Notes: a model not told the origin generated them from the letters alone. DNA of 12,194 nt from Rhizobium sp. Q54 (GCA_945901195.1 CAMDKB010000090.1:1-12194); one strand, 5' to 3'. Positions 1 to 5,652 are shown, counted from the first letter of the stretch. Numbers and translations are program-made.

Positions 1-2
1 AT

Positions 3-1379
3 CTGATGGGCGTTCAGGCGCTGGGTCTCGGCCTTGGGACGCTGCTGCACGAAATGGGTGTCAAACCGGAACTTGCAACCGGCCACGACTATCGTTCCTA
101 TTCCGCCTCCATCAAATACGCGCTCGTCACGGGACTTATGGCAGCGGGCGTGAAAGTCCACGACATCGGGCTCTGCCTGTCGCCAATGGCCTATTTCGCC
201 CAGTTCGAACTGGATGTGCCCGCTGTCGCCATGGTTACAGCCTCTCACAATGACAACGGCTGGACCGGGGTGAAGATGGGGGCGCAACGCCCGGTAACCT
301 TTGGCCCTGATGAAATGGGCCGTCTCCGCGACATCGTACTCGAAGGCCGTTTCAAATATGCCGATGGCGGCTCTTATCGTTTCGTCGAGAATTTTCCGGC
401 CCGTTATATCGCCGATCTTACCAATCGTCCCGGGATCCAGCGCAAGCTGAAAGTCGTCGCAGCCTGTGGCAATGGCACAGCGGGCGCCTTTGCGCCGCAG
501 GTGCTCGAAGCGCTCGGTTGCGAAGTTGTGCCGCTTGATGTGAACCTCGACTACAATTTCCCGCGCTACAATCCCAATCCCGAAGATTTGAAAATGCTGC
601 ACGCCATGGCCGACAAGGTGCGCGAAACAGGCGCCGACATCGGCCTCGGTTTTGATGGCGACGGCGACCGTTGCGGCGTTGTCGACAACAACGGTGACGA
701 AATCTTCGCTGACAAGATCGGAGTTATGCTTGCCCGCGATTTGTCAAAGATCTACCCCAACCCGACATTCGTGGTGGATGTAAAATCGACCGGCCTGTTC
801 GCGACCGATCCCGTTTTGCGCGAACGCGGTGTAAAGGCCGATTACTGGAAAACCGGCCATTCCTATATCAAGCGGCGTGTTACAGATCTCAAGGCGCTTG
901 CCGGCTTTGAAAAATCCGGCCACTTTTTCTTTAACGCGCCCGTTGGCCGCGGCTATGACGACGGCATTCTCACTGCCATTCATGTGATTGACATGCTCGA
1001 CCGCAATCCCGGAAAGACCATGGCTGATCTTTATAATGAATTGCCGAAGACCTGGGGTTCGCCCACCATGTCTCCCCATTGCGACGACGAAAAGAAATAT
1101 GGCATCGTCGATGTCGTCACCGCACGCTTCCAGGATATGGTCGCCAGGGGACTGCCGCTGATCGGACAGAAGATCACCGACATTGTCACTGTCAACGGCG
1201 TTCGCGTCATGGTGGAAGATGGAACCTGGGGTCTCGTGCGCGCCTCATCCAACAAACCCGAACTCGTTGTTGTCGTTGAAAGCCCGGCCAGCGACGCCAA
1301 CATGCGCGCGATGTTCAAATCAGTAGATGCCATTATCCGTGAAAACAAGGACGTCGGCGAATACAACCAGACAATCTGA
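3..1379 (+). CDS. Phosphomannomutase/phosphoglucomutase, 5' end missing
   Basis: Alpha-D-phosphohexomutase family enzyme, interconverting hexose 1- and 6-phosphates (mannose and/or glucose) in the cytoplasm to supply sugar nucleotides for polysaccharide and LPS. Counting from the Met at base 6, visible signatures are the catalytic phosphoserine loop TASHN (Ser80), the Mg-binding loop DGDGDR (217-222), KTGHSYIK (283-290), the sugar-specificity loop EKSGH (302-306) and the C-terminal phosphate-binding loop RASSNKPE (412-419). All four domains are therefore represented. The frame is open back to the window edge (Leu codon at 3-5), and this family usually has a few dozen residues before this point, so the Met at 6 is probably internal and the true start lies upstream. 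Substrate preference cannot be read from sequence. It converges on the pilus genes and shares a terminator with them, so a functional link to the pilus is not implied. Confidence 0.93.
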   Translation: MMGVQALGLGLGTLLHEMGVKPELATGHDYRSYSASIKYALVTGLMAAGVKVHDIGLCLSPMAYFAQFELDVPAVAMVTASHNDNGWTGVKMGAQRPVTFGPDEMGRLRDIVLEGRFKYADGGSYRFVENFPARYIADLTNRPGIQRKLKVVAACGNGTAGAFAPQVLEALGCEVVPLDVNLDYNFPRYNPNPEDLKMLHAMADKVRETGADIGLGFDGDGDRCGVVDNNGDEIFADKIGVMLARDLSKIYPNPTFVVDVKSTGLFATDPVLRERGVKADYWKTGHSYIKRRVTDLKALAGFEKSGHFFFNAPVGRGYDDGILTAIHVIDMLDRNPGKTMADLYNELPKTWGSPTMSPHCDDEKKYGIVDVVTARFQDMVARGLPLIGQKITDIVTVNGVRVMVEDGTWGLVRASSNKPELVVVVESPASDANMRAMFKSVDAIIRENKDVGEYNQTI

Positions 1380-1383
1380 ACAG

Positions 1384-1423
1384 AAAAAAGGCTCCATCAC
1401 ATTTCAAGTGACGGAGCCTTTTT
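1384..1423. terminator. Probable bidirectional rho-independent terminator between convergent genes
   Basis: Arms GGCTCCATCAC (1390-1400) and GTGACGGAGCC (1408-1418) pair except for one A-C mismatch, around a 7-base loop. The hairpin is preceded by six A (1384-1389) and followed by five T (1419-1423), so it can terminate the mutase transcript rightward and the minor-pilin transcript leftward. It starts 4 bases after the mutase stop and ends 42 bases from the stop of the leftward gene. Confidence 0.85.
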
Positions 1424-1465
1424 ATGTCTTTAGCGACTTGATGAGTTACGGCTGGACGCCTGACC

Positions 1466-2197
1466 CTATGGACATTTGGTCCGCCCCGCCACCGCCGTCG
1501 TCGGGTTATAGGTGACAGTATCCACCGAGCGCGGCTTCATATAGGTGTTCTGCGTAAAGGTAATCGAACTTTTTGCAGCTTGACCCCACCCGCTTTGAGT
1601 CCATGAGAACAGAGTGCCGCTGAACGGCGGCGTAAAATCATAGCTGACGTCAGCAACGATCACAGTTCCCGCGCCGAACAAGCCTGCAGGCATGGTCGTC
1701 GAACTTGGATGGGACGTATTCGCTACAGACGTAAGATTCACACTGCAAGGACGCGGCGTGCCCGTGTTGGAGATAGCCGTCCACTGGGTTCTTGCCGTAT
1801 AAACCGGTGGTGTAGCGGTATTAGGCGTGAAGCCGATACTGGAAACCGCCAACTTGAGGGGCGTTGCAGTGAACGGCGCCATGATCGCATTTGCAGCAGT
1901 GAAAATTGTTGTCAGTTTTGCGTCTGTAATCCGGCCTGGGGTCGCGCTTGTTGTATCGTTCTGCTGCGCAACCAGATCAGACAGCGTACGTGCCGCCAAC
2001 GTCATTTTACGATTGGCCATGAGGCCGTAGGTCAACTCCGCTGTCCCCAGATAGAGCAGCATCATGAACGGCAAAATCAAGGCAAATTCAACAGCCGCAA
2101 TGCCCTTCTTGTCCCGCCCCATCCCGCCAAAGCGACGAATTTGCTCACGCAACCCAACCCCGCGTTCGATCCGCAGATGAAAATGATTTATCCACAT
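1466..2197 (-). CDS. TadE/TadG-like minor pilin (pseudopilin) of the Tad pilus
   Basis: A 243-residue protein with a basic N-terminal cytoplasmic stretch, then KG|IAAVEFAL (32-40), a TadE-like processing and membrane motif with Glu at +5 and Phe at +6 after Gly32. A hydrophobic helix follows (about 33-55). The remainder (about 60-243) is a Thr/Ser/Ala-rich, presumably periplasmic domain with only two cysteines after the helix (Cys151, Cys242), a possible disulfide. In the Tad family such proteins are cleaved by the prepilin peptidase and act as minor pilins in assembly. TadG proteins are commonly longer, with a von Willebrand A-like domain. I see no MIDAS-type DxSxS motif here, so this is a short TadE/TadG-like form. 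It lies 30 bases downstream of the other TadE-like gene on the same strand, so they are probably cotranscribed. The start at 2197 has a weak Shine-Dalgarno (AGGCGAG). Met26 is an alternative start that would keep the processing site. Confidence 0.85.
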   Translation of the reverse strand: MWINHFHLRIERGVGLREQIRRFGGMGRDKKGIAAVEFALILPFMMLLYLGTAELTYGLMANRKMTLAARTLSDLVAQQNDTTSATPGRITDAKLTTIFTAANAIMAPFTATPLKLAVSSIGFTPNTATPPVYTARTQWTAISNTGTPRPCSVNLTSVANTSHPSSTTMPAGLFGAGTVIVADVSYDFTPPFSGTLFSWTQSGWGQAAKSSITFTQNTYMKPRSVDTVTYNPTTAVAGRTKCP

Positions 2198-2227
2198 GTT
2201 GTTCTCGCCTGGATAGGAGAAATGAGC

Positions 2228-2857
2228 TCAGCACGCATGTGTTGCTGTTGGAAAAGGTTCGTTCTGGAACACTGATGTTGCAACAATGAGGTGTTTGTTG
2301 TTGGTCAGACCAGACGTCACTTTAGACGTCTGCCCCAGTCCCAATCCATTCATTGACAAGACCGAAAGATAGACCGGCATATAATAGCCAACACGAAGAA
2401 CAATCACATCGCTGCCGTTACCCGTGCAATAAGAGTTTGTTGCATCGGACATGAACGATTTCGACTGATCAGAAGTGCTCCAGTTGGTCGCCACACGTAC
2501 GTCCACTACAATCGTGCTGCAATCTATATAGCTGGGCAAGATACGCACCATCGGCGCGACAGGCGAACAGATGTAACTATTCCGGAATGTCGTAGCGGTC
2601 TGGCCAGCGAGCGCTTTGGCCTGCCCGGTCATGACCTGGCGAGCGGCTTCTGCAGTTGCAGCCTCAACAGTTTGAGCCGTGAAGAAGACGAACGCGGTCT
2701 CGAAAATTGCGAAAAGAAGGCCAAGGAATGGCACCGACACAAGTGCGAATTCAACCGCCGTTGCACCCTCGGTATCCCTGAAGTAACGCACCGCAATGGC
2801 GTAAACTCCACTCAAAGATCGCGAAAGGCCAGACTGTCTCGTGTTCGATCCGTACAT
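2228..2857 (-). CDS. tadE: TadE-like minor pilin (pseudopilin) of the Tad pilus
   Basis: A 209-residue protein. The N-terminal 31 residues are basic and end in EG|ATAVEFAL, with a predicted cut after Gly31 and Glu36/Phe37 at mature positions 5 and 6. A hydrophobic helix follows (about 37-60), then an Ala-rich helical stretch (65-90) and a globular C-terminal part with four cysteines (97, 113, 144 and the very last residue, 209) that could form two disulfides outside the cytoplasm. By family it is a minor pilin needed for Flp pilus assembly and a substrate of CpaA. The start at 2857 is supported by GGAG about 7 bases upstream. It is the first of two TadE-family genes reading leftward. The 128-base gap from the upstream CpaC-N-like gene leaves room for its own promoter. 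Which of the two leftward pseudopilins corresponds to TadE, TadF or TadG of other systems is uncertain. Confidence 0.87.
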   Translation of the reverse strand: MYGSNTRQSGLSRSLSGVYAIAVRYFRDTEGATAVEFALVSVPFLGLLFAIFETAFVFFTAQTVEAATAEAARQVMTGQAKALAGQTATTFRNSYICSPVAPMVRILPSYIDCSTIVVDVRVATNWSTSDQSKSFMSDATNSYCTGNGSDVIVLRVGYYMPVYLSVLSMNGLGLGQTSKVTSGLTNNKHLIVATSVFQNEPFPTATHAC

Positions 2858-2931
2858 AACTCACTCCACAAACACAGGCGCAGGCACGACGGCCCGCAGC
2901 ACGCGCTACTTCGTAGGTTATGGCAAAATCG

Positions 2932-2949
2932 TTTATAGCCGGTTACCGG
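2932..2949 (-). promoter_or_regulatory. Candidate -10 element with overlapping-range palindrome upstream of tadE
   Basis: On the minus strand, TATAAA (plus-strand 2932-2937) lies about 75 bases before the tadE start. It is immediately preceded by the inverted repeat CCGGTAACCGG (2939-2949; five-base arms around one base), where a -35/-10 spacer would be. No convincing -35 sits at 16-18 bases, so this could be an activator-dependent or repressor-controlled promoter, or chance. Only the sequence symmetry is observed; the function is inferred. Confidence 0.25.
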
Positions 2950-2985
2950 GCACAAAACCTCGATCAAGCGCCTCAATTAAGGCGA

Positions 2986-3465
2986 TTAACGCGCAGCAGA
3001 AGCCGCTGCCCTGGACCTGATTTGTCCGCTGACCTGCCCGAGATAGCCGGTATCATCACCTAGATTGACAGTCGGCTGACAGCGCGGCGCGCAGGAATAT
3101 GTCTCCCGGGCCATGCCACGTTGCACGACAAGACCATGCGTGCTGCCTGAGACCTTCACGACAGACTCACCAACCGCATTGCCTTCCGCATCCAGCGCAA
3201 TCATGTTGGTCTGCCCATAGCCCTTGCCGGTCAGCACCATCTGATTGGTGCGCCGGAGCATGGTCACATCAGCTATGATTGGATTTCCTACAATAACAGT
3301 AGACGTATTAAGTGGAAGTTGCAGGACCTTGGCTTGATCGAGGACAACCTCGATAGTATCGGTCGCAAGTGCAGGCGCTGCGCCCATAGTAACAGAGACC
3401 ACAAGAGCGCTTGCAATGCGGCGCGCAATACTCTTTATTTGAGTTCCATTACATTCACGAGACAT
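2986..3465 (-). CDS. Secreted stand-alone CpaC/secretin N-domain-like protein (pilus assembly protein N-terminal domain)
   Basis: 159 residues from the ATG at 3465; a GTG directly before it (3468) is an alternative start. A basic N-terminus and hydrophobic stretch (15-34) ending in ALA|T form a Sec signal peptide with likely cleavage after Ala34, so the product is periplasmic. Residues 37-107 read like the first domain of CpaC in this same window: compare VIVGNPIIADVT and GYGQTNMIALDAEG here with IFVGNPKIANAV and GGQTTIFAMDKAG in CpaC. That domain (known in secretins as the pilus-assembly N-terminal domain) is followed here not by BON and secretin domains but by a short tail with a CAPRC cysteine pair (Cys125, Cys129) and an Arg/Ala-rich end. 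It is the promoter-proximal leftward gene, divergent from the pilin and ahead of the two TadE-like genes. It may bind the secretin or its partners. The role is inferred and the exact function unknown. Confidence 0.8.
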   Translation of the reverse strand: MSRECNGTQIKSIARRIASALVVSVTMGAAPALATDTIEVVLDQAKVLQLPLNTSTVIVGNPIIADVTMLRRTNQMVLTGKGYGQTNMIALDAEGNAVGESVVKVSGSTHGLVVQRGMARETYSCAPRCQPTVNLGDDTGYLGQVSGQIRSRAAASAAR

Positions 3466-3488
3466 CACATCACTCTTATCAATGTTGA

Positions 3489-3518
3489 AGTATCCAATTT
3501 ATGGATGAAAATGGTGAA
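3489..3518 (-). promoter_or_regulatory. Candidate promoter for the leftward CpaC-N-like gene
   Basis: Reading the minus strand, TTCACC (plus-strand 3513-3518) and GATACT (3489-3494) are separated by 18 bases, each matching four of six consensus bases. Transcription would begin near 3482, giving a short leader of about 17 bases. The match is weak; position and orientation are its main support. Confidence 0.3.
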
Positions 3519-3560
3519 CGAAGACTAAATCAATGGAGGTTGAATGCATTATCGCCAAAT

Positions 3561-3572
3561 CAACTGCAGTTG
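3561..3572. promoter_or_regulatory. Perfect 12-base palindrome, possible operator
   Basis: CAACTGCAGTTG is perfectly self-complementary and sits mid-way in the divergent region, about 95 bases from the leftward start codon and about 205 bases from flp. Such symmetry suits a dimeric regulator. A perfect 12-base palindrome is expected by chance about once per 4 kb, so the location is what makes it notable. Confidence 0.3.
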
Positions 3573-3681
3573 TAACTACGGCATCTCGAAATGACACATC
3601 TTTCCGGGATTCTTTCCAACATTTACATCCCTTTAACCAGCCGAATAAAACCGCAAAAAATTGGCTTGTGACGTTCCAAAA

Positions 3682-3713
3682 TTAACGACCTTGAAATGAT
3701 CGAACCCTATGTT
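3682..3713 (+). promoter_or_regulatory. Candidate flp promoter with TTAACG box
   Basis: TATGTT (3708-3713) is a possible -10 element. No good -35 hexamer lies at 16-18 bases, but TTAACG (3682-3687) ends 20 bases upstream. In Caulobacter, CtrA-activated promoters carry TTAA boxes overlapping the -35 region, so an activator-dependent promoter is plausible. A second TTAACC lies at 3633-3638. Transcription from here would place the 3721-3749 hairpin at the 5' end of the mRNA. Inferred from short motifs only. Confidence 0.3.
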
Positions 3714-3720
3714 CTCCTCA

Positions 3721-3771
3721 TCCGGCGACAAACAAACAAACGTCCCGGACCTGTCAGTTGGAGCTAAGGAG
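3721..3771 (+). promoter_or_regulatory. flp leader: A-rich-loop hairpin followed by strong ribosome-binding site
   Basis: TCCGG plus GAC (3721-3725, 3727-3729, with C3726 bulged) can pair with GTC plus CCGGA (3742-3744, 3745-3749), enclosing a 12-base loop of AAAC repeated three times. Sixteen bases later comes AAGGAG (3766-3771), six bases before the ATG at 3778. The Shine-Dalgarno fixes the pilin start and predicts efficient translation. The hairpin could protect the 5' end of an abundant mRNA or present a protein-binding loop. Confidence 0.5.
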
Positions 3772-3777
3772 CAAGTT

Positions 3778-3942
3778 ATGAAAAACATTTTTGCACGTTT
3801 CGCCAATGACGAATCCGGCGCGACCGCCATCGAGTACGGCCTGATCGCCGGCCTCATCGGCGTCGTCATCATCAGCGCCGTCACCGCCGTCGGCACCGGC
3901 CTCTCTGCCAAGTTCAACGAAGTGTCGAGCAAGCTCAGCTAA
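3778..3942 (+). CDS. flp: Flp-family major pilin subunit precursor
   Basis: A 54-residue Flp prepilin, the structural subunit of the Tad pilus. It has a short charged leader (1-14) ending in DESG, cleavage by the prepilin peptidase predicted between Gly14 and Ala15, and the mature start ATAIEYGLIAGL with Glu19/Tyr20 at positions 5 and 6, the hallmark of Flp pilins. A hydrophobic helix (about 20-42) follows, with a short polar tail (43-54) that would be the exposed part of the filament. The ATG at 3778 is chosen over the ATG at 3709 because of the AAGGAG and because the 54-residue size is typical for the family. Two tandem stops (TAA TAA) end it. It has its own leader and two downstream hairpins, consistent with a monocistronic, highly expressed transcript. 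Only one pilin copy is visible in this window. Confidence 0.95.
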   Translation: MKNIFARFANDESGATAIEYGLIAGLIGVVIISAVTAVGTGLSAKFNEVSSKLS

Positions 3943-3957
3943 TAACGGCTGAGCGAG

Positions 3958-4018
3958 TTCGCAAGCTCGTTCTTGCAGAATTCTTTCCTGAGCGGCCTCG
4001 CTATGCGAGGCCGTTTTT
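3958..4018 (+). terminator. Tandem stem-loops with strong rho-independent terminator after flp
   Basis: The first stem-loop pairs TTC+GCAAG (3958-3965) with CTTGC+GAA (3972-3980, A3977 bulged), followed by a pyrimidine-rich run. The second is a perfect nine-base-pair stem, CGGCCTCGC (3993-4001) and GCGAGGCCG (4005-4013), with a three-base loop and five T (4014-4018): a classic strong terminator. It should uncouple the abundant pilin message from cpaA. Confidence 0.9.
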
Positions 4019-4037
4019 GCATGAGCCGTCTTCAGAG

Positions 4038-4051
4038 TTAACGAAATTTAA
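4038..4051. promoter_or_regulatory. Paired TTAA boxes upstream of cpaA
   Basis: Two TTAA boxes (4038-4041 and 4048-4051) separated by six bases lie 55-68 bases before the cpaA start and just after the flp terminator, where a cpaA promoter is needed. They resemble the TTAA-N7-TTAA site of CtrA, but with one base less between the boxes. Weak evidence. Confidence 0.25.
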
Positions 4052-4105
4052 GAAGTTATCCATTATCTCCTGCTGCAGCCCATCTCACCGATACGGACAG
4101 AAATC

Positions 4106-4612
4106 ATGATTCAAGCCGCTGCACTTTATATATTCCCGCTCATCATGCTGACTGCAGCGATTTCAGATCTCATGACCATGAGGATTTCCAACATTCTCTC
4201 TGCGACACTTCTCGCCGCATTTCTGGGCATGGCCTATTATACGAAAATGCCCATGGAAACCCTGCTGTGGAGTCTTGGGTGCGGCCTTCTGGTGCTTTTG
4301 ATCACCTTTGGCATGTTCGCCATGAATTGGGTTGGTGGCGGCGACGCTAAACTCGTGTCCGTCACGGCAGTATGGATGGGTTGGTCGCTGATCTTGCCCT
4401 ATCTCGCGATTGCTTCAATCTTCGGAGGACTTCTCACAATCTTTCTGCTCGCCTTCCGGCGATTCAAACTCGCCTCGTTCCTGAAAGGCGCGGCCTGGGC
4501 TGAAAGGCTTCACCGGCCCAAAGGCGGAATTCCCTATGGCGTTGCTCTCGCGGCGTCCGCTCTATGTTTTTACCCGGCAAGTCAAATATCTGTGGCCCTC
4601 GCTGGCGCATAA
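4106..4612 (+). CDS. cpaA: Prepilin peptidase CpaA (A24 family, TadV-like)
   Basis: A 168-residue inner-membrane aspartic peptidase that removes the leaders of Flp and the TadE-like pseudopilins. Both catalytic aspartates are visible: Asp21 in SDLMTMRISN, and Asp80 in the GGGDAKL (GxGD) motif. Hydrophobic segments at about 4-19, 30-46, 53-73, 86-115 and 146-166 give a multi-pass protein. It lacks the N-terminal methylase domain of PilD-type enzymes, as is normal for the short CpaA/TadV form. The ATG at 4106 has only a weak GGAC ribosome site. It lies between two terminators, so it probably has its own promoter or depends on read-through from flp. Its substrates are encoded on both sides of the divergent region. 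Confidence 0.95.
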   Translation: MIQAAALYIFPLIMLTAAISDLMTMRISNILSATLLAAFLGMAYYTKMPMETLLWSLGCGLLVLLITFGMFAMNWVGGGDAKLVSVTAVWMGWSLILPYLAIASIFGGLLTIFLLAFRRFKLASFLKGAAWAERLHRPKGGIPYGVALAASALCFYPASQISVALAGA

Positions 4613-4651
4613 GACTCAAATCAGGACTTGGTGATCAAATCGACCAATATG

Positions 4652-4686
4652 CCCCAGCTGGACTTCCAGACTGGGGTCTTTCTTTT
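4652..4686 (+). terminator. Rho-independent terminator after cpaA
   Basis: CCCCAGCTGG (4652-4661) pairs with CCAG+CTGGGG (4666-4669 and 4671-4676, A4670 bulged) around the four-base loop ACTT, followed by the T-rich run TCTTTCTTTT (4677-4686). It lies 39 bases after the cpaA stop and separates cpaA from the cpaB operon. Confidence 0.85.
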
Positions 4687-4777
4687 AAAATCCAGCGAAA
4701 AACATACCCGTCATTTCCCTGCTGTCCTATTATTGATCACCTCTGAATGCGAATGAATTCAAATGAGACACGATCGA

Positions 4778-4817
4778 TTAACCTTAATTTGACCTTTACC
4801 TGATTAATTCCAGATGT
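4778..4817 (+). promoter_or_regulatory. Candidate promoter region of the cpaB-tadC operon
   Basis: After the cpaA terminator a new promoter is required. TTGACC (4789-4794) is a good -35 hexamer; 17 bases on, AGATGT (4812-4817) is only a poor -10. Directly upstream, TTAACCTTAA (4778-4787) holds two TTAA boxes, and another TTAA lies at 4804-4807, suggesting possible activator control. Apart from these motifs I see nothing notable between the terminator and cpaB. Confidence 0.35.
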
Positions 4818-4854
4818 TCCCACGCAAGGGATCGAGTAGCGAAATTTGTCAGTC

Positions 4855-5652
4855 ATGAAAACAAATCAGATCGTCGCCGGCGCTATCGCACTTTTCGCCT
4901 TCGGTGGTGTGTTCGTGCTCACGAACCGGTCGAAACCTATTCAGCCCGTAGTTGTAAAGACTGCCGCACCGGTTGAAAGGACAGACCTCGAACAAGTCCT
5001 CACTGCGGCCAAAGAGATTCCCTTGGGCACTCAGGTTCAGGATCTTGATCTTGCCTGGTCCTCATGGCCCCGCACAAATACAAATGAAGGCATGATCCTT
5101 AAATCGAAAGAGCCGGAAGCTCTTGACGAAATCAAGGGCTCTGTAGCGCGTGCACAGTTCTTCGCTGGAGAGCCGCTGCGGCGAAGCAAATTGGTCAAGG
5201 GACCAAACGCTGGATTCCTGTCCGCCATTCTTCCTTCGGGGTCACGCGCTGTGGCTATCAATATTGACAGCACCGGCTCCACATCAGCTGGCGGATTCAT
5301 TCTCCCCAATGACCGCGTTGACGTCATCCGCACCACACGCGCTGGCGAGGGAGAAAACGCATTTCAAAGCCAGACCATTCTTCGCAACATTCGTATTCTC
5401 GCCATCGGTCAGCGTATCGAAGAGAAAAACAATGAACGCGTCGTTGTCGGCTCGAATGCCACGCTGGAGCTCACTCCAAGACAATCTGAGCAGATAGTTC
5501 TGGCTCAACGTGTCGGCCAACTGTCTCTCGTATTGCGCAGCATGCTGGACGCAAATCAAAGCCAGGATGCGCCTTCTGACAATTCTGCCGAGCCCTCTGC
5601 GGGCCTGACTATTGTTCGGTTCGGCATCCAAACGAGTGTCAATCAGCGTTGA
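4855..5652 (+). CDS. cpaB: Flp pilus assembly protein CpaB (RcpC)
   Basis: 265 residues from the ATG at 4855. An N-terminal membrane anchor (about 5-23) is followed by a periplasmic SAF-type region (about 47-115, including AAKEIPLGTQV and FFAGEPLRRSKL) and the CpaB/RcpC domain (about 120-230, including GSRAVAINID, GFILPNDRVDVI and LELTPRQSEQIVLAQ). It ends in a Ser/Asp-rich linker (232-250) and the closing strand LTIVRFG. In Tad systems this protein is periplasmic, associates with the secretin and affects pilus extrusion. There is no convincing Shine-Dalgarno before the ATG; a TTG nine bases upstream (4846) is in frame and is an alternative start. It opens the long rightward operon, with cpaC starting 45 bases downstream. 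Confidence 0.93.
   Translation: MKTNQIVAGAIALFAFGGVFVLTNRSKPIQPVVVKTAAPVERTDLEQVLTAAKEIPLGTQVQDLDLAWSSWPRTNTNEGMILKSKEPEALDEIKGSVARAQFFAGEPLRRSKLVKGPNAGFLSAILPSGSRAVAINIDSTGSTSAGGFILPNDRVDVIRTTRAGEGENAFQSQTILRNIRILAIGQRIEEKNNERVVVGSNATLELTPRQSEQIVLAQRVGQLSLVLRSMLDANQSQDAPSDNSAEPSAGLTIVRFGIQTSVNQR

Larger units (their letters stand above)
3466..3777. other. Divergent intergenic region between the leftward minor-pilin block and flp
   Basis: This stretch of about 312 bases is AT-richer than its surroundings and I see no credible gene in it. The rightward frame opening with an ATG at 3709 runs into the pilin, but it lacks a Shine-Dalgarno and is better read as leader. The region holds candidate promoters in both directions, a 12-base palindrome (3561-3572), TTAACC and TTAACG boxes (3633-3638, 3682-3687), a leader hairpin (3721-3749) and the flp ribosome-binding site (3766-3771). 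It is the natural control point for both arms of the locus. Confidence 0.75.

Noticed and set aside
1709..2275. Rightward open frame of 188 residues across the minor-pilin genes
   Set aside because: Arg/Cys-rich composition typical of a shadow frame. The opposite strand carries clear TadE-type motifs.
2969..2984. Leftward stem-loop after the CpaC-N-like gene as a terminator
   Set aside because: The stem is only five base pairs (CGCCT/AGGCG) and is not directly followed by a T-run; it may be a weak attenuator at most.
3729..3741. CAAA tandem repeat as a phase-variation tract
   Set aside because: Only three full units, too few for frequent slippage; retained only as part of the leader hairpin.
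3709..3777. Longer pilin reading frame from the ATG at 3709 (77 residues)
   Set aside because: No ribosome site before 3709, the extra residues do not resemble a pilin leader, and AAGGAG sits at the right distance from 3778. The 54-residue form is typical for Flp.
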